Of a stretch of 37,816 nucleotides of DNA, positions 7,063-17,680 are shown piece by piece (positions within the stretch are counted from its first letter, which is position 1; each line of letters begins with the position of its first letter). This stretch comes from Candidatus Dormiibacter sp. (lineage in GTDB: Bacteria > Chloroflexota > Dormibacteria > UBA8260): contig JANWHI010000066.1 of assembly GCA_025450495.1 (NCBI GenBank), positions 1 to 37,816 on the forward strand, in the 5' to 3' direction. The notes beneath the pieces are model-generated. The model was not told the DNA's origin. It made no database searches and was given only the letters and a program-made list of their open reading frames with translations. Both the position numbers and the translations under genes were made by a program.

Positions 7063-9901
7063 TGGCCGCTGCAAGCCCGCTCCAGCAGCTCGCCGAACAG
7101 GGTCAGTCGGTGTGGCTCGACTACATCAGCCGCGACCTGCTCACCAGCGGCGAGTTGCGGCGGATGATCGCCGAGGACAACGTCACCGGCATGACCAGCA
7201 ACCCGACCATCTTCCAGAAGGCCATCGCCGATGGGAGTACCTACGACAGCCAGATCCACGAGCTGCTCGCGGCCGGGATGGACGATCCCAACGACATCTT
7301 CCTCGAGCTTGCGATCACCGACATCCGGGCCGCCGCCGACATCCTCCGACCCGTCCACGAACGCACCAATGGCGCTGATGGATTCGTGAGCCTCGAGGTG
7401 TCGCCCGACGCTGCGCACAGCAGCGCACGGAGCATCGGGCTCGCCCTGGACTACTGGAAGCGGGTGGACCGGCCCAACCTCATGGTCAAGGTCCCGGCCA
7501 CGCCGGAGGGCGTGCCGGCGATCAGGCACGCCCTGACGGCAGGCGTCAACATCAATGTCACGCTCGTCTTCGCGCTGTCCGCGTACGACGACGTCATTCA
7601 CGCCTACCTCGATGCGCTCGGCGCGCGCCTCACCGAAGGTGCGACACCAAATGTCCACTCTGTGGGGTCATTCTTCGTCAGCCGCGTCGACACCGCAGTC
7701 GACAAGCTGCTCGCGCAGAAGCTTGCGGCCGACCCGGGCAACCCGGTCATTGAGGACCTGTTCGGCAAGGCGGCGATCGCCAACGCACGTCTGGCGTACG
7801 AGAAGTTCGAGAGCTACTTCCGGGGCGAGGCGTTCGCCACGCTGGCCGCAGCCGGCGCGCACGTGCAACGTCCGCTCTGGGCGAGCACGAGTGCCAAGAA
7901 CCCCAAGTACCGTGACGTCGTGTACGCCGAAGCGCTCATCGGTTCGGACACCGTCGACACCATGCCGCCTGTGACGATCGAGGCATTCCGCGATCACGGC
8001 GTCGTTGCTGGGGCAACGGTCAAGCAGGGCGTCGAGGCCGCTCACCAGGTCATGGAGCAGCTCGCTGAGGTCGGCATCGATATGGACGAGGTGACCGCCG
8101 ACCTCCTCGCGGCGGGCGTCACATCATTCGCGGATTCGTACAACGAGCTGATCCGCGGCATCGCCAGGAAGGTCGACACGATGCACCGCGGTTACGGCTC
8201 ACGCCTGCATCTCGACCTCGCCGCCAGCACCGACACCGTTGAAGACTCAGTGCGAGGGCAGTCCACAGCGGAGGTGGCGCGGCGCATCTGGGATCGCGAC
8301 GCGGACCTCTGGAAACCCGGCGATGCCGAGCACGCCAAGATCATCGGCGACAGGCTCGGCTGGCTCGACGTCACGGAGGCCATGCGCGAGGCGCTGCCCC
8401 GGCTGATCGGCCTTACCGACGACGTGCAGAAGGCAGGCTTTCGCAACTGCGTGCTCCTCGGCATGGGTGGCAGCAGCCTCTGTCCCGAGGTGCTGCGCAG
8501 CTCGTTCGGCAGTGCCGCCGGTCAGCCGGAGCTGCATGTGCTCGACACCACCGATCCGGCGGCGATCGCACAGTTGACCGACAGCCTCGAACCTCGGACC
8601 ACGCTGTTCATCGTGGCGTCGAAGTCCGGCACCACGCTTGAGACCCTCAGTCACCTCGCGCACTTCTGGGAATGGATCACCGCCCACGGCAGCCTGGCTG
8701 CGGGCGAGCATTTCATCTGCATCACCGACCCCGGTTCAAGCCTGGGACAGACAGCGCGGGAGCGCAAGTTCCGTCACCTGTTCGAGAATCCCCCTGACAT
8801 CGGTGGGCGCTACTCAGCGCTGAGCTTCTTCGGCCTCGTCCCCGCCGCGGTGATCGGTATCGACGTGGAGGAATTCCTCGATCGTGCCGAGCAGATGCGT
8901 CGCCAGTGCCGCCCCGGCGTTCCGCCGGATCTCAATCCCGGCCTGACCCTTGGCACCGTCCTGGGCCTGCTGCAGAGCTCCGGAAGGGACAAGGTGACCA
9001 TCCTTGCACCGCCACGGATCGCGGCGTTCTCGTTGTGGGCGGAGCAGCTGATCGCCGAAAGCAGCGGCAAGGAGGGCAAGGGGCTGATCCCAATCGGCGA
9101 CGAGCCGATCGGTGAACCGGCAGCCTACGGCGACGACCGCATCCTCACGGTGCTCCGGGTGCGTGAGGACGACACCGACTTCGACACCGAGGTGGGCGCA
9201 CTGCGCACCGCCGGCATCCCCGAGGTCGCGATGCAGCTCGACGACCTGCTCGACCTCGCCGCCCAGTTCTTCCAGTGGGAGTTCGCCACCGCTGTCGCAG
9301 GCGCCGCACTCGGCATCGACCCCTTCGATGAACCGAACGTCAAGGAGTCCAAGGACAATACCCGCAAGGCGCTCGACGCGTACCAGCGCAACGGCAGCCT
9401 TGCCGGTGAGTCCGCGACCGCGAGCGGCGACGGCATCGCGGTGTTCGGCGCACCGGGCAACCGCGACATCGATGGTGCCCTGACCGCCTTCCTCTCCCAG
9501 GCACGCCCGCGCGACTACGTTGCGCTGATGGCCTACGTCACGCCCAACAGCGAGAACGAGGCCGCCCTGCAGCGGCTCCGTGCAGCCATCCGTGACGAGC
9601 ACCGCGTGGCCACCACGCTGGGGTTCGGCCCCCGATTCCTGCATAGCACCGGCCAGCTCCACAAGGGCGGCCCCGACACCGGCCTGTACATCCAGATCAC
9701 CACCGACGATGCCGTCGACGTGCCCATCCCCGGGCAACCGTTCACATTCTCGATACTCAAGCAGGCGCAGGCACAGGGCGATCTCCAATCGCTTCGCGAT
9801 CATGGCCGCAGGGTGATCCGCCTGCACATCGGCGGGGACCTCGCCGTCGGGCTGAGCCGGCTCACCGACTCCGTCATCCACGCGGCCACGGGAGCGCGCT
9901 G

Positions 9902-9902
<1 letters not shown>
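7062..9902 (+). CDS. Bifunctional transaldolase / glucose-6-phosphate isomerase
   Basis: 946-aa fusion of two complete enzymes. Residues about 1-380 are transaldolase: TSNPTIFQKAI (45-55), NINVTLVFALSAY (163-175), and the Schiff-base lysine K143 in LMVKVPATPEG. Residues about 400-946 are phosphoglucose isomerase: LGMGGSSLCPEVL (466-478) and ASKSGTTLET (519-528) bind the sugar phosphate, with GGRYSALSFFG (581-591) and the later EQLIAESSGKEGKG block (661-674). The first half exchanges dihydroxyacetone units between sedoheptulose-7-P and fructose-6-P. The second returns fructose-6-P to glucose-6-P, feeding Zwf encoded downstream. Such fusions are known as tal-pgi in some phyla. The start overlaps tkt by 1 nt and the end overlaps gnd by 1 nt. 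Confidence 0.94.
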
Positions 9903-12438
<2,536 letters not shown>

Positions 12439-12439
12439 G

Positions 12440-13507
12440 GTGAGCACGGTCGGCGCGCTCGAGGTTGCGCATGCGAGCGGTCTGCACGCCGTCAACCGCG
12501 CCCTCAACGACATGCACCACGAGATGCTGCGGATTGGCGGGGGACGTGAGGGCGCCGCCGTGCGTCTGTCGGTGCTCAACCTGGTGGCCGCCTGCGTCGA
12601 CGTCGAGAGCGCCGATCTCGCCACCCGTGCGGTGGGCGGGCTTGGCGTCAAGCATCCCGTGCGCGCGATCATCGTGCTCGCTGACCCGGCGGCCAAATCC
12701 CAGATGGAGGCCGACGTCTCCCTGCAGTGCTCGGCGGTCGACGCCGCCCAGGTGTGCGCGGAACAGGTGCGCATGTTCATCGGCGGCGAGGCCGCTTACC
12801 ATCTCGCCAGCGTGGTCACCCCGCTGCTCGTCCCTGACATTCCAACCAACCTGTGGCTGGTGGGATCGCCGCCACTGCAACAGGCATTCGGCCAGGACGC
12901 CGTCGCCATCTGCGAGCGGCTGATCCTCGACAGCGGTGCCTACGATGATGACGCCGGCGCCCTGCGCCTCCTTGCCGAGGAGCTCGAGGGGGTGGGTGAC
13001 GCGCTGGCGGTCGCCGACATCGCGTGGGAGCGCACCCACACCTGGCGCCAGCTGATCGCCCAGTCCTTCGACGGAGAGACGATGCGGCGATTCCTCCGCG
13101 GCATCACGCTGGTGGAGGTCGAATGCAGCGGCGAGCGCGTCTCGGCACAGGCGTGGCTGCTGGCAGGCTGGATGGCCAGCCGGCTGGGCTGGAAGGCAGC
13201 CAGCAATCAACCATGCGTTGTCGCCACCTCGCGCCGAGTCGAGGACGTCGCCGCGCCAAACCTGGTCCGGGTGACGCTCGAGTGCAGCGCCCGCGGGCAA
13301 GGCGCGCTGGTCACGGTCGAGCGACAGGGTGCGGCGCTGTGCGCTGTCATCGACGTCGCGGGCGGCATCCATGCAGAGCGCGCCGTGCCGGTCACCGACG
13401 TCGACAGTGCCGAGATGGTCGGCTCGCTGCTGGAGAGCGGCGCCGAGGACCCCGTGTACCGCGCCGCCCTTCGCGGTGCGGCCAACCTCGCGGCCGCGGC
13501 ACGGTGA
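12440..13507 (+). CDS. opcA: Glucose-6-phosphate dehydrogenase assembly protein OpcA
   Basis: 355-aa protein recognised by family-wide features: an N-terminal region ending in VRLSVLNLVAAC, the IIVLADP strand, QCSAVDAAQVCAEQV, the VVTPLLVPDIPTNLWLVG block, and a later AWLLAGWMASRLGWK segment. OpcA is not an enzyme. It is needed for Zwf activity and redox control where studied. The start is GTG 12440, one base after the zwf stop. The longer upstream open frame overlaps zwf and is not used. There is no Shine-Dalgarno, so translation is probably coupled. The TGA is overlapped by the pgl GTG. The position between zwf and pgl is the classic actinobacterial order. Confidence 0.9.
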   Translation: MSTVGALEVAHASGLHAVNRALNDMHHEMLRIGGGREGAAVRLSVLNLVAACVDVESADLATRAVGGLGVKHPVRAIIVLADPAAKSQMEADVSLQCSAVDAAQVCAEQVRMFIGGEAAYHLASVVTPLLVPDIPTNLWLVGSPPLQQAFGQDAVAICERLILDSGAYDDDAGALRLLAEELEGVGDALAVADIAWERTHTWRQLIAQSFDGETMRRFLRGITLVEVECSGERVSAQAWLLAGWMASRLGWKAASNQPCVVATSRRVEDVAAPNLVRVTLECSARGQGALVTVERQGAALCAVIDVAGGIHAERAVPVTDVDSAEMVGSLLESGAEDPVYRAALRGAANLAAAAR

Positions 13508-14220
13508 GCGTCGACGCCCTGCCGGGGGCAGCGCGTGTGCTCACGGATCCGATCGCCGTCGCGGCGGCGGCGGCGCTGTGGATCTCCGAGCTGTCCGCTC
13601 GGTCCAACCCGTTCCGCATCGCCATGTCCGGAGGTAGCACGCCGCAATTCCTCTACGAGGCGCTGGCGTCCTCAACCTTCAAATCCGGCATCGATTGGTC
13701 GCGATGGCACGTGTACTTCAGCGACGAGCGCGCTGTTCGGACGGACCACCCCGACAGCAACTACCGGCTCGTCCACGACGCGCTGCTCTCCAGGGTACCG
13801 ATTCCCCGCGAGAACGTCCGCCGCATGGAGGCCGACCGCCCGGACCTCGATGCGGCCGCTGCCACCTACTCGCGGTTGCTCGAAGGCGAGTGCGACAGGC
13901 CGCCGCGGCTCGACGTCGTGCTTCTCGGTCTCGGCCCGGACGGTCACACCGCATCCCTCTTCCCCGGCACGCCCGCGCTCGACGTCGTGAACGCCTGGGC
14001 AACTCGCGGGCGGGCCGACTTCGAGCCGTTCGACCGCATCACGATGACCTTTCCGGCGATAAACGCTGCGGCGCACGTCGCCTTCCTCGTGACTGGAAGC
14101 GGGAAGGCGGATGGTCTGCGCGGTGTCGTCGACGGCTCCGTCCCCGCGGCGCGCGTCCGGCCGGCCGCCGGGGAGCTGCTCTGGTTCCTCGACGCGGCCG
14201 CGGCCGGCACGCTCGACTGA
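13504..14220 (+). CDS. pgl: 6-phosphogluconolactonase
   Basis: Hydrolyses 6-phosphogluconolactone to 6-phosphogluconate. The 238-aa length is typical. Family motifs are MSGGSTPQFLYEAL, the FSDERAV...DSNYRL block, and GLGPDGHTASLFPGTPAL, where the GPDGHTAS loop carries catalytic and phosphate-binding residues. The start is GTG 13504, overlapping the opcA stop by 4 nt (GTGA). It is the last dedicated PPP gene of the operon, and DUF72 follows after 17 nt. Confidence 0.94.
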   Translation: MSVDALPGAARVLTDPIAVAAAAALWISELSARSNPFRIAMSGGSTPQFLYEALASSTFKSGIDWSRWHVYFSDERAVRTDHPDSNYRLVHDALLSRVPIPRENVRRMEADRPDLDAAAATYSRLLEGECDRPPRLDVVLLGLGPDGHTASLFPGTPALDVVNAWATRGRADFEPFDRITMTFPAINAAAHVAFLVTGSGKADGLRGVVDGSVPAARVRPAAGELLWFLDAAAAGTLD

Positions 14221-14237
14221 GCGCTGGCGCCGTGCCG

Positions 14238-15008
14238 ATGCTGATCGGGACGTCGGGTTGGCAGTACGCGTCCTGGCGGGGCCTGTTCTACCCGCCTAAC
14301 ACCCCACAGCGAAGCTGGTTGGCGCACTACGCGGCACGATTCGCCTGCGTGGAGGTCAATAGCGCCTTCTACAACCTGCCCTCGTCTGCGACGTTCACCA
14401 GCTGGGCCGAGCGCACGCCCGACGACTTCCGCTTCGCCTTGAAGCTGAGCCGCTACCTCACTCACGTGCGCCGCCTGCGGGAGCCCACCGACGCGGTGAA
14501 CCTGTTCCTCGAACGCGCCGCACCGCTGGCCTCGAAAACCGGGCCGTTACTGTTCCAACTGCCCCCGACGATGCGATGCGATGTCGATCGCCTGGCAGCC
14601 GTCCTGGCGGTGATTCCGCAACGCTGGCGGGTGGCGGTCGAGTTTCGTCACGCCAGCTGGTATACGGACGAGGTGACGTCGGTGATGCGCGACCGCAACG
14701 CGGCGATGTGCCTCACCGATCGTGGGAGCCGGCCAGTACAGCCTCTGCGACGCACCGCGTCGTGGGGCCTTGTGCGTCTGCACGAGGGTCGTGCCATGCC
14801 TCACCCGTGCTACGGCGACACCGCGCTCCGCAGCTGGGTGCGCCGGGTATCCGACCTCTGGACTCTCGACGAGGATGTCCACGTCTTCTTCAACAACGAT
14901 GGGCACGCCTGTGCGGTGCGGGACGCGGTCCGCTTCGCCGCACATGCGCGTCATGCTGGCTGGGCGACGAGCCGCGTGCCATCGTTGCGCGAGGCATCCG
15001 GGCTCTGA
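14238..15008 (+). CDS. DUF72 family protein (YecE-like TIM barrel)
   Basis: 256-aa protein that starts with the family signature IGTSGWQYASWRG and FYPP, followed by YAARFACVEVNSAFYNLPS, FRFALKLSRYLTHVRRL, GPLLFQLPPT and VAVEFRHASWY, and ends with the HVFFNNDGHACAVRDA block. DUF72 proteins are predicted TIM barrels with conserved acidic, Asn and His residues and no firmly established function. The start is ATG 14238; GTG 14232 in the same frame is an alternative. It lies 17 nt after pgl on the same strand, so it probably rides on the PPP transcript. The convergent gap to the histidine kinase gene is 54 nt and holds no clear hairpin. Confidence 0.85.
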   Translation: MLIGTSGWQYASWRGLFYPPNTPQRSWLAHYAARFACVEVNSAFYNLPSSATFTSWAERTPDDFRFALKLSRYLTHVRRLREPTDAVNLFLERAAPLASKTGPLLFQLPPTMRCDVDRLAAVLAVIPQRWRVAVEFRHASWYTDEVTSVMRDRNAAMCLTDRGSRPVQPLRRTASWGLVRLHEGRAMPHPCYGDTALRSWVRRVSDLWTLDEDVHVFFNNDGHACAVRDAVRFAAHARHAGWATSRVPSLREASGL

Positions 15009-15062
15009 ACACCGGCCCTCGGCGCCAAGGCCGCCGTAGTGGCTGCGTGTGCGCCCCTCCGG

Positions 15063-16805
15063 TCAGGCGGGCGTCGCGACGGCCGATGGCAGCTGCAGGC
15101 GGAACACGCTGCCCTGTCCCGGCGCGCTGCGCTCGACGTCGAGCGAGCCACCGCATGCCTGAGCGAGGACGCGGCCGACATGGAGGCCGAAACCCGTGCC
15201 GGGAACACGACTCTCGAGGCGGAAGAAGCGGTCGAAGATGCGCTCGTGCAGCTCGGCGCTGATCCCAATGCCGTGATCCTCGACGCGGACCGCCGGCGGA
15301 TCTGAAGGATCGATCGAGAGGCGGATCCAGGGGGCGGCGCCGCCGTAGCTGATGGCGTTGTTGATCAGGTTGTCGAGGATCCGATCGACGTGGAAGGTGT
15401 CGGCGCAGGTCGCGACAGGCGTTGCCGACGGAATCGTCTCCACGGTGGCGCCGGCGAGCTCGGCTCGTGCCTGGCTGCGCACCCCGGCGCGGCGGATGAC
15501 GTCATTGAGGTCGAGGACCGCGGTCGTGGTGGGCACTGCACCGCTCTCGAGTCGTGCGGCCAGCAGGATGTCGTCGACGAGCCGGTGCAACTCCTGGAGC
15601 TTTTCCGTGATCAGCTCCATCGGCCTCGCCCAGCCTGGCGGCGGGTCGCCGTACGTGCCGTGGCGCAACAGGTCCACGTACCCCGAGAGCACCGTCAGCG
15701 GGGCGCGGAGGTCGTGGACGACGAGGTTGAGGAAGGACGACATCGCCTCCGAAGCCGCCTGGGCATCCGCATACAGCCGCGAGTTGCGCAACGCCAAGAG
15801 GGCAAGGTTGCCGAGCTGCTGCAGGGTGCCGGCATCGTCCGCAATGAATGGCCGCGAGTGACGGCGAAACACCAGCAGGAACCCGGCCACGCTGTCGCCG
15901 GTGCGCAGCGGCAGGATCATGGTGTGCTTGACGTCGGCGAAGACATCCCTGAGCTCTTTGGGGAGACGCTCGTAGACGATGTTGCTGCCCACCACTGGGT
16001 CAACGGACTGGTGCGCCGCCACAAGCAGCTCCTGGCTGTTGAGGCGCCCCCGCCAGTCGGGCACCACGTGGGCATCGTCGACGTCGTGGACGCCCTCGAT
16101 GACGACATCGTCGCCGTTGACGCGCAGCAGCGTCGCGCGACTCGCGTCCACGGCGATGCAGATCTGTTCGAGGACTCGCGGGACGTTCTTGTACGCGTCC
16201 AGCGAGCTCGCCAGGTCGACGACCGCGTCGACATTGCCGCGGAGGCGCCGGGCGCGCCCTTCCCAGTCCTCGGCGGGCGCGGCTTGCAGCACCGCCAGGG
16301 CAACGAGCGACGCGAAGCCCTCGAGGAAGTCGCATTCGGCGTCCGTCAGCGCCGTGTCCGGTTCGCGGAGCAGGAGCAGGGCGCCGAGGGGGGTGGGGTC
16401 GCCGCCGTGCTCGCCGATTCTGAGCGGAAACGCGGTCAGCCCCACCTCGCCCGCACTGGACAGAGCGCGTCCAAGCGGGCTCAGCCTGGCGTTGACCGGT
16501 TGCAGCGCGGACGGGCCGGCCAGTGCCTCTGACACCGGGGAGCCGGCGAGCGGCCAGAGTGAGCCGGCGCGCACCGCCCCGGTTTCCCCGGCAACGCCGG
16601 CCACGCGGACCGATTGACTACCGTCCAAGACGCAGACTGCGCAGCCGTTGACCGGGCGGATGAGCGCGTGCCGTACCAGCATCCCGGCCACGGCATCGCC
16701 ATCGTCACCGCTGCGGACGTCAGCGCGGATGACCCTGAGGAGATCGCCGAAGGCGCTACCAAGCGCCCACTCCGCGTCCGGGGTCAGGGTGTCTCGCGCG
16801 CTCAT
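15063..16805 (-). CDS. Soluble GAF-domain sensor histidine kinase
   Basis: 580-aa kinase with no transmembrane segment. Two GAF-like sensor regions cover about residues 20-175 and 190-345 (SRATLLRVNGDDVVIEGV and MILPLRTGDSVAGFLLVF belong to the second). The phospho-acceptor is H364 in VVHDLRAPLTVLSG. The HATPase_c domain has its N box DNLINNA (478-484), G1 DHGIGIS (510-516) and G2 GTGFGLHVG (536-544). It would autophosphorylate on a cytosolic cue, possibly redox, gas or a small ligand. No response regulator lies beside it. It starts at ATG 16805, divergent from rpe. Two abutting TANNNT hexamers (TAAAGT, TAGTGT) precede it. Confidence 0.92.
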   Translation of the reverse strand: MSARDTLTPDAEWALGSAFGDLLRVIRADVRSGDDGDAVAGMLVRHALIRPVNGCAVCVLDGSQSVRVAGVAGETGAVRAGSLWPLAGSPVSEALAGPSALQPVNARLSPLGRALSSAGEVGLTAFPLRIGEHGGDPTPLGALLLLREPDTALTDAECDFLEGFASLVALAVLQAAPAEDWEGRARRLRGNVDAVVDLASSLDAYKNVPRVLEQICIAVDASRATLLRVNGDDVVIEGVHDVDDAHVVPDWRGRLNSQELLVAAHQSVDPVVGSNIVYERLPKELRDVFADVKHTMILPLRTGDSVAGFLLVFRRHSRPFIADDAGTLQQLGNLALLALRNSRLYADAQAASEAMSSFLNLVVHDLRAPLTVLSGYVDLLRHGTYGDPPPGWARPMELITEKLQELHRLVDDILLAARLESGAVPTTTAVLDLNDVIRRAGVRSQARAELAGATVETIPSATPVATCADTFHVDRILDNLINNAISYGGAAPWIRLSIDPSDPPAVRVEDHGIGISAELHERIFDRFFRLESRVPGTGFGLHVGRVLAQACGGSLDVERSAPGQGSVFRLQLPSAVATPA

Positions 16806-16820
16806 GAACCCACCATCGCA

Positions 16821-16832
16821 ACACTAACTTTA
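16821..16832 (-). promoter_or_regulatory. Tandem -10-like hexamers for the histidine kinase
   Basis: TAAAGT directly followed by TAGTGT on the minus strand. The second ends 15 nt before the ATG, and a GGTGGG stretch lies between them and the start. Which hexamer acts cannot be told from sequence. Confidence 0.35.
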
Positions 16833-16841
16833 GGCACCTGT

Positions 16842-16854
16842 CCTACTTCATAGG
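16842..16854. repeat. Small inverted repeat in the HK/rpe divergent region
   Basis: CCTA-N5-TAGG lies in a relatively AT-rich island between the divergent histidine kinase and rpe genes, just upstream of the kinase promoter hexamers. It is short enough to be chance, but its place fits an operator. Confidence 0.25.
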
Positions 16855-16919
16855 TCATTCTCAGACCAGATTGATGCTTTCGGCGGGTTCGATCGACGGC
16901 GCGCGGCCCGGTCATCAGC

Positions 16920-16925
16920 TAGGCT
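16920..16925 (+). promoter_or_regulatory. -10 box for rpe (leaderless)
   Basis: TAGGCT followed by 6 nt and GTG. The same hexamer occurs before pepN and uppP. Transcription would start at or next to the GTG. Confidence 0.55.
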
Positions 16926-16931
16926 CGACAG

Positions 16932-17624
16932 GTGCCGCGTTCCACCTGGCCGGCGTGCCCGGGCGCCGTCTGCATCGCCCCCAGCCTGCTCGCTGCCGAC
17001 TTCGCCCATCTCGCCGAGGCCGTTCATGCGCTCGAGGGGAGCGGCGCGGAGCGCCTCCACGTCGACGTCATGGACGGCAGCTTCGTCCCCAACTTCACCT
17101 TCGGCACCGACACCGTCCGAGCGCTGCGGCACGAGACCGAGCTGCCGCTCGAGCTGCACCTGATGATCCGCGAGCCGGAACGACACCTCGAGATGTTCGC
17201 CGCCGCCGGTGCCGACGGGATCACCATCCACCAAGAGGTCTCGCCGCACCTGCATCGCAGCCTGACGAGCATCCGCGGCCTCGACTGTCGCGCGGGCGCG
17301 GCGATCAACCCGAGCACACCAGTGACCTCGCTCGACGATGTGCTCGAGGTGTGCGACCTCGCCCTGGTGATGACCATCGACCCCGGTTTCGGCGGTCAGC
17401 GCCTGATCCCGCACACCCTTGAGAAGGTTGCCCAGCTCCGTGCCGAGATCGACCGCCGCGGCCTGCCCACCGAGCTCGAGGTGGACGGCGGGGTCGACGA
17501 GTGGAACGCGCGTGACTGTGCTGCGGCGGGCGCGACGGTCCTCGTCGCCGGGACCGCGGTCTTCGGCCACGCGGAGGGTCCGCGGGCCGGGGTGCGGGCG
17601 GTTCTGGCCTCATTGCCAAGCTGA
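16932..17624 (+). CDS. rpe: Ribulose-phosphate 3-epimerase
   Basis: Interconverts ribulose-5-phosphate and xylulose-5-phosphate, linking the oxidative PPP operon to transketolase. It is a 230-aa TIM barrel with a metal site. Visible motifs are IAPSLLAADFAHL, HVDVMDGSFVPNFTFG (metal-binding Asp), LELHLMI, MTIDPGFGGQ and EVDGGV, the last carrying the second catalytic Asp. The start is GTG 16932, 6 nt after a TAGGCT box. It lies apart from the PPP operon, separated by the DUF72 and kinase genes, and glgP follows 56 nt downstream with its own weak box. Confidence 0.95.
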   Translation: MPRSTWPACPGAVCIAPSLLAADFAHLAEAVHALEGSGAERLHVDVMDGSFVPNFTFGTDTVRALRHETELPLELHLMIREPERHLEMFAAAGADGITIHQEVSPHLHRSLTSIRGLDCRAGAAINPSTPVTSLDDVLEVCDLALVMTIDPGFGGQRLIPHTLEKVAQLRAEIDRRGLPTELEVDGGVDEWNARDCAAAGATVLVAGTAVFGHAEGPRAGVRAVLASLPS

Positions 17625-17666
17625 GGATCGGCGCGAGCCACTCGGCGCGCTGACCAGCCGGCGTGG

Positions 17667-17672
17667 CAGGCT
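17667..17672 (+). promoter_or_regulatory. Weak -10-like box for glgP
   Basis: CAGGCT lies 8 nt before the GTG at 17681. It differs from the window's TAGGCT box only at the first base and sits at the same distance, supporting the 17681 start over the in-frame GTG at 17663. Confidence 0.3.
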
Positions 17673-17680
17673 ACGCGACC

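Noticed and set aside
5284..7074. Long minus-strand open frame opposite tkt (596 codons)
   Set aside because: High GC makes antisense frames long; composition is His/Arg/Asp-rich with no recognisable domain, and tkt is certain.
13024..13503. Upstream extension of the pgl reading frame
   Set aside because: It overlaps opcA, and the stretch is Arg/Gly-rich out-of-frame sequence.
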